From NCBI RefSeq assembly GCF_030848805.1, contig NC_092364.1, positions 6,324,001-6,388,000 of the forward strand: a stretch of 64,000 nucleotides of DNA. The letters are read 5' to 3'. The notes under the pieces are model-generated. The model did not search any database. It was given only the letters and a program-made list of their open reading frames with translations, and had not been told where the DNA came from. Position numbers and translations under genes: made by a program. Source of the DNA: Temnothorax longispinosus. Its lineage: Eukaryota > Arthropoda > Insecta > Hymenoptera > Formicidae. Of this stretch, positions 59,905 through 64,000 are shown piece after piece (the first letter of the stretch is position 1; every line of letters begins with the position of its first letter).

Positions 59905-60965
59905 ATCCGTATTTATACGTACGTGTGAAAATACGTACAATTAACTATTTTTTTACGTAGTTATATTTTTAATACGTTAAAACATTTGTTCCAGCTGTTC
60001 ACTAATTTAAAAATTTTGTCTTTGGAAAAATTTTGTCCATGTGTACTGAAAACAATTTTACTGCTTCCTTAAGGGGATCCTAAAGTGAAGGCTGAACTTC
60101 CTCGACATCGGTAATGTCAACATTTCTCATCCTGTTTTCTTGTCATATATCTATAGGCATCTGAGAGGCATCTGTCTTTGTTCGATTGCTGCGCCATCTC
60201 TTGCCACACGCAATATTGCTTATCCTGTCAACCTGAATGTGCTTTTGCACATATAAAAGTTATATACACTAATCTTTTTTTCTAGGCTTTTAATCTTAGA
60301 TCTAATTGCACGATATTGTTCTTAAATGTTGTCCCTAGGTCATGCCGGTCTAATTTTGTGGATATTTATTGTGGAATTTTTGTACAAACAAATATTGTCA
60401 TCACGTATACCAAAAATTAACAAAAATATTAATTTTTTCTCGTTTTCGATATAAATTCGACCACCATGACCTAGATTTTGATGCGTACTTTAATTCTAGA
60501 CAAGAATTTTGCATTTCTATAAACCCAATTAAAAGATTAGTGCTAAGAAAAAAAGCCGGTATTACAGACGGCTTTAGGATCCCCTTAAGTTATTCATTTT
60601 TTTATTTTTTATTGCAACAGCAATTTAAAGATCCAAAAAATAGTAGTCAGGGCGTGAGAGGTCCGAATTGTGAGGAGGATGAGGTAAAATTTCCTAACAA
60701 AATTGCTACAAGAAATGTCGTCTGCGTTGACATCATGTGCAGCCTTAATCCATCATGCAAAATAATAATGCTATTAAACAGTCTTCCACGTCTCTCGGTT
60801 TTTATCGCCCTTTTAAACTCTTTGTGAATTTCACTAGAATTTCGCCACTTTGCAATTAAAAAAAAAATTGCAGCACGAATTTCAACTTTGGCGTCTTTAG
60901 CGTACACGATGTATTTGATTTTTTATCAAAATTCCATAGGTGTTGACAGATTTACCTAACTTACA
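59905..60965 (+). repeat. Segmental duplication, copy with MITE
   Basis: Partner of 42170-42690, interrupted by the TTAA MITE at 60073-60584. An open frame at 60600-60827 reads QQFKDPKNSSQGVRGP but carries no known motif; the partner copy has a stop in the corresponding segment. Confidence 0.7.
60073..60584 (-). mobile_element. TTAA-type MITE, copy 4
   Basis: 512 bases starting GGGGATCCTAAAGTG and ending TTTAGGATCCCC, with TTAA on both sides (60069-60072 and 60585-60588). Interior as in the copy at 7168 but in opposite orientation. The unfilled site is visible near 42327-42335 in the duplicate block. Confidence 0.85.
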
Positions 60966-60989
60966 TCATAATGTACTGAAACCGTTTGT

Positions 60990-61680
60990 TTATATCTCAT
61001 GTATTATTAAAAATTTAATTGTTATGCCTTATTTCTATTACACTGCCCTCGTACTTTGCAAAAATTATTTTTTTTACGAACACTTTAAATTTGTGTCACA
61101 AGCGCTCGATTTCTCACAGATACATGGAACGAAGATCAAATATAATTCTTTGTCTGTTTAAATATATTCATGTATCTTTTTATTTACATCAACTAGCTTC
61201 TTATTCTTCAATATGTCATAAGTAAACATTTTATTGCACAAAGAATAGTATTAACCATATAAGTATATTGCTTAATTTTTCTAAAAAAGTGCTACTTTTG
61301 GATAAAGTTCCGAAAACGGTGCACCTCCGATTTCGATAAAACTTTGTGAAAAGTTTTGTTTTGGGTTAAAATAAAAGCTCTTGAAAGGAATTTTAGCAAC
61401 TTCTATATGATAAAGCTATTTTTTAAGATAAGATGATAAAAAATATAACATTTAATTTAATAAAAATGAGATGCTGATACACAAATATCAAAGATTATAT
61501 CAATTTAGAAAAGACCAATGGTCAAATCGTCACTATATTGCCAAACGTTGTGGATTAAAAATAGAGGTTTCCCCGTATATGGAATATTTTGATTTATGTA
61601 AATCTCTGCCGGACGAACGTATTTTTAAATAATATTAAAAATATGTATATTTATGCAGATTTTTACTCTTGTATTTGAAA
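60990..61680. other. Repeat-rich DNA, no gene seen
   Basis: The block at 61580-61680 (ATTTTGATTTATGTAAATCT, GTATTTTTAAATAATATT, GCAGATTTTTACTCTTGTAT) recurs at 36020-36125. Nothing else is identifiable. Confidence 0.5.
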
Positions 61681-61683
61681 AAG

Positions 61684-61985
61684 AACGAGTGTGGCCTTTT
61701 TGTGGTAGACAGCGCACTGGTCTATTGAGCCAAAGGTCCCGTGTCCGATTCCCGGTAGAGCTAGAAAAATTATATGTGATCGTTCTTCTCTCGGAAGGCA
61801 ATTTCACACCACCGAGGACACCGAGAGTATGTTTTGCCAAGAGAACCTCTCTAAAAGTATAGCCGTTCGGAATTGGCGTTAAACTGTAGGTCCCATATAT
61901 CAATGTGTATAATCTACGTGCGCAACACATGTATATGAAGAGAAGTCACTACGCTCGGACACGAGATAGGATAAAAAAAAAAAAT
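61684..61985 (+). mobile_element. tRNA-derived SINE
   Basis: The head has a tRNA-like promoter. An A-box-like TGGTAGACAGCG lies near 61702. About 30 bases later comes a B-box-like TGTCCGATTCCC near 61742, followed by CGG. The body has no coding frame and the end is an A-run (61975-61984) after GACACGAGATAGGATA. The head does not fold into a complete cloverleaf tRNA gene. Confidence 0.75.
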
Positions 61986-62687
61986 TTGAAAAAAGTTAAT
62001 TAAGTGATAAGGGTATTTTGAAAAATTAAAAAATTAAAAAAATTTTTTGGTTGCTGTTTTAAAGTACTTTTCAAACCATTTAATTTTTATTTTGGAACAT
62101 TTTTCTGTGTTATATAGTTTCAGAGATATTTGACCCGAAAGGGAAAAACCGATTTTTTTCAAAAGGATGTTTCACCCCCCAAACATGCGTATGGGCACGT
62201 ATAAAAAAATACGTGTCCCTTATTTTTATCTAGAAAACAACATATTAAAACCTCATCAAAATCGGAAGGGGGCACTTCTGTAGGTTTCCTTGTACAAGTG
62301 CTTATAATCCTTTTGTTTTAATCTTTTTTATGTACGTAGATACCTTATATAGTTTATAGGACAATAAAATATATTAAATATGTTTACCATTTTGTGGTTA
62401 TTTCATTCCTTTTTAATTTAATTAGTTCTTGTTTATAATAAAAATATAATAGTAGTAGGACTACCAGCCTAAATATACATATATTTAAAAAACTAATTTA
62501 GTCTTTATTTGTGTTAACTTTTTAAATGCATATTTTGGTAATCTGCTAAAAGTTAGTAAAACAGCGACGAATGATTTAATTCTGTTTCCTCTTTCTTCAC
62601 CTTTTATCATTGGGATCTTATTTTATGTTTCAATTTTCTACCACATGATCAGAGAGAACGCGTTCTATGTCCATTACAAAAAACCTA

Positions 62688-62843
62688 AGGGCCGGAACAC
62701 AATACAAAGGTACAGGCAATAGAAACAGGGAATAGGAACAGAATGATGCATTGATACCTGGCTTCCGATAGGTTGAAAATCTACATTCTGTTGCTATTCC
62801 CTATTCCCTATTGCCTGTACCTTTGTATTGTGTTCCGGCCTTA
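62688..62843. mobile_element. Hairpin MITE with TTAAGGCC-type ends
   Basis: The arms TAAGGGCCGGAACACAATAC and GTATTGTGTTCCGGCCTTAA pair, and AAAGGTACAGGCAATAG pairs with CTATTGCCTGTACCTTT. The inner arms contain GGGAATAG/CTATTCCC repeats. The ends place TTAA next to GGCC, as in 19131 and 25343. Confidence 0.85.
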
Positions 62844-63554
62844 ACTAGTCCATGGTTATATAGTCAAGAAGGGCAGTCTTAGTACGTGGGTTATAGAGTC
62901 AAGGGAGCTCACTAACAGTTGCATGTTCCAACATCTCTTCTCTTTCATGATTTTTTTATTTTATACGGAAAAAAATCAAACCTGTTTTGCTGATAAACAG
63001 TTAAGTAGTATCTATAAAAATCGACAAAACTTTTTTTTTGATTAATTAATAAAGGAAGATTAAACACACATGCTCCCGATATCAGGTTTACAAAAAAGCA
63101 TTTCTTTATTTAAAAAAATGTTAAAAACTGTTTTTTCTTTAAAATATTCAATTAGTTAATAATGTATGTATATACTGTTAAAATTAATTTCTTTTTTTAA
63201 GTACACAAAACACGTGCTAGAGATATTTTATATTTTACAAAGAACTATTTTATTATTTTAAAAATTTTGAAAAACTTTTTTAATTTTAATAATAATAATA
63301 ATAATAATATATCTTTAATTATTTAATAATAACATATATGTTGTTAAAATTTAATTTTAATCTGCAAACAGGAGCACGTGTTATTATCTAACCTCAATTT
63401 CTTTTGTTTCCTCACAAAGGAAGCTTTTTGTTTTCATAATCCTCGTATATGGATTTTTGATCGCATATAAAGCTAGGTCTAATCAACCAAGTTTTCAATT
63501 TTCGATGCCAATGTGTTCAGAATGTTCTAAAACATAGGAAAATCGCATTAAAAC

Positions 63555-63581
63555 GCGTGTGCGTGCGTGCGTGCGTGCGTG

Positions 63582-63616
<35 letters not shown>
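63555..63616. repeat. (GTGC)n/(GT)n microsatellite
   Basis: A GCGT tetranucleotide run passing into GT dinucleotides with a single A interruption. Confidence 0.95.
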
Positions 63617-63619
<3 letters not shown>

Positions 63620-64000
63620 GTGTATGTGTACGAATTTATCTATAACTCAAGAACTAATCAACCAAATATTAAAGAATTATGTATGAAATAGGGGTAGAAA
63701 ATGTAGTATTTTAATTGGAATAAATTTCGAACTGTTTTAATTTGTTTTCGTTTAATTATTATAACGGTAACTTGTTAATAAATTTTAATTTTTGAGTTCA
63801 AAGTAAAACAAACTTTAATTTATATTTAGTCTTTCACGATATTTCATATAGACGCTGATCGAGATTCCTTTCTTTATCCTTTCACGTGATATAATCACCT
63901 AGATAGCAAATTGCCCGCAAGTTGCTGTCAATTTGCTTAAAACTGCTCTGCTTAAGTTGCCTTCAATATTCAAGAAAGCGGTTTTCGATTTTACCTATTG

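Larger units (their letters stand above)
61990..64000. other. Intergenic repeat-rich DNA, no gene seen
   Basis: AT-rich with a moderately conserved-looking repeat stretch at 62140-62290 (ATGTTTCACCCCCCAAACAT and AAAACCTCATCAAAATCGGA). It also holds the hairpin at 62688 and a microsatellite at 63555. No exon was recognised. Confidence 0.5.

Noticed and set aside
60600..60827. Possible exon with QQFKDPKNSSQGVRGP
   Set aside because: The duplicate block at 42362-42420 has a stop in the corresponding frame and no family is recognised.
61684..61760. tRNA gene
   Set aside because: A- and B-box-like motifs exist but acceptor and anticodon stems do not form; the A-rich tail indicates a SINE.

Overview
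The window is about 64 kb of AT-rich eukaryotic DNA with short GT-AG introns, many small inverted-repeat transposons and insect-type gene content. The protein families (a MICU3-type calcium sensor, a TEX14-type pseudokinase, a Tctex-1 dynein light chain, LTA4H-like M1 proteins) and the style of the repeats fit an insect, most likely a hymenopteran such as an ant. That assignment is inference. One 500-base assembly gap lies at 59372-59871.

Layout. (1) 1-3800: no gene can be supported; a possible initiator lies near 3470. (2) 3805-14665, plus strand: eleven exons of a MICU3-type EF-hand protein; its 5' exon(s) are not identified. Its introns hold TTAA-flanked MITEs, long hairpin elements and a CA microsatellite. 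(3) 16730-23664, plus strand: a GC-rich candidate promoter and a phase-compatible set of two or three short exons of an unrecognised gene. (4) 24900-27350: nested hairpin transposons, a degenerate tandem repeat and a GC/CpG-rich block. (5) 27859-34947, plus strand: an eleven-exon gene for a TEX14-like pseudokinase of about 902 residues, with one likely GC-AG intron. (6) 36545-40182, plus strand: a ten-exon, fully open LTA4H-like gene of about 629 residues in which all zinc ligands and the catalytic glutamate are replaced. (7) 41611-42131: a mariner remnant. (8) 44208-50754: a second, broken LTA4H-like copy. It is split by an inverted duplication carrying an intact dynein light chain Tctex-type gene (minus strand, 46324-47133) and its truncated mirror copy. 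(9) 53040-59240: tandemly duplicated units, each made of a C2CD5-like 3' fragment, the 3' half of an LTA4H-like gene and a shared 3' flank. The LTA4H half at 54693-56244 is still open over four exons. The next unit is badly decayed. (10) 59900-64000: a segmental-duplication partner of 42170-42690, one more TTAA MITE, a tRNA-derived SINE, a hairpin element and microsatellites.

The genes do not form an operon-like system. The most notable features are two neighbouring families of apparently dead enzymes (a pseudokinase and a pseudo-aminopeptidase/hydrolase) and the recent expansion of the latter together with a piece of an unrelated gene. Exon ends were chosen by splice consensus plus reading-phase continuity. 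Family names rest on remembered family motifs, not on a search.
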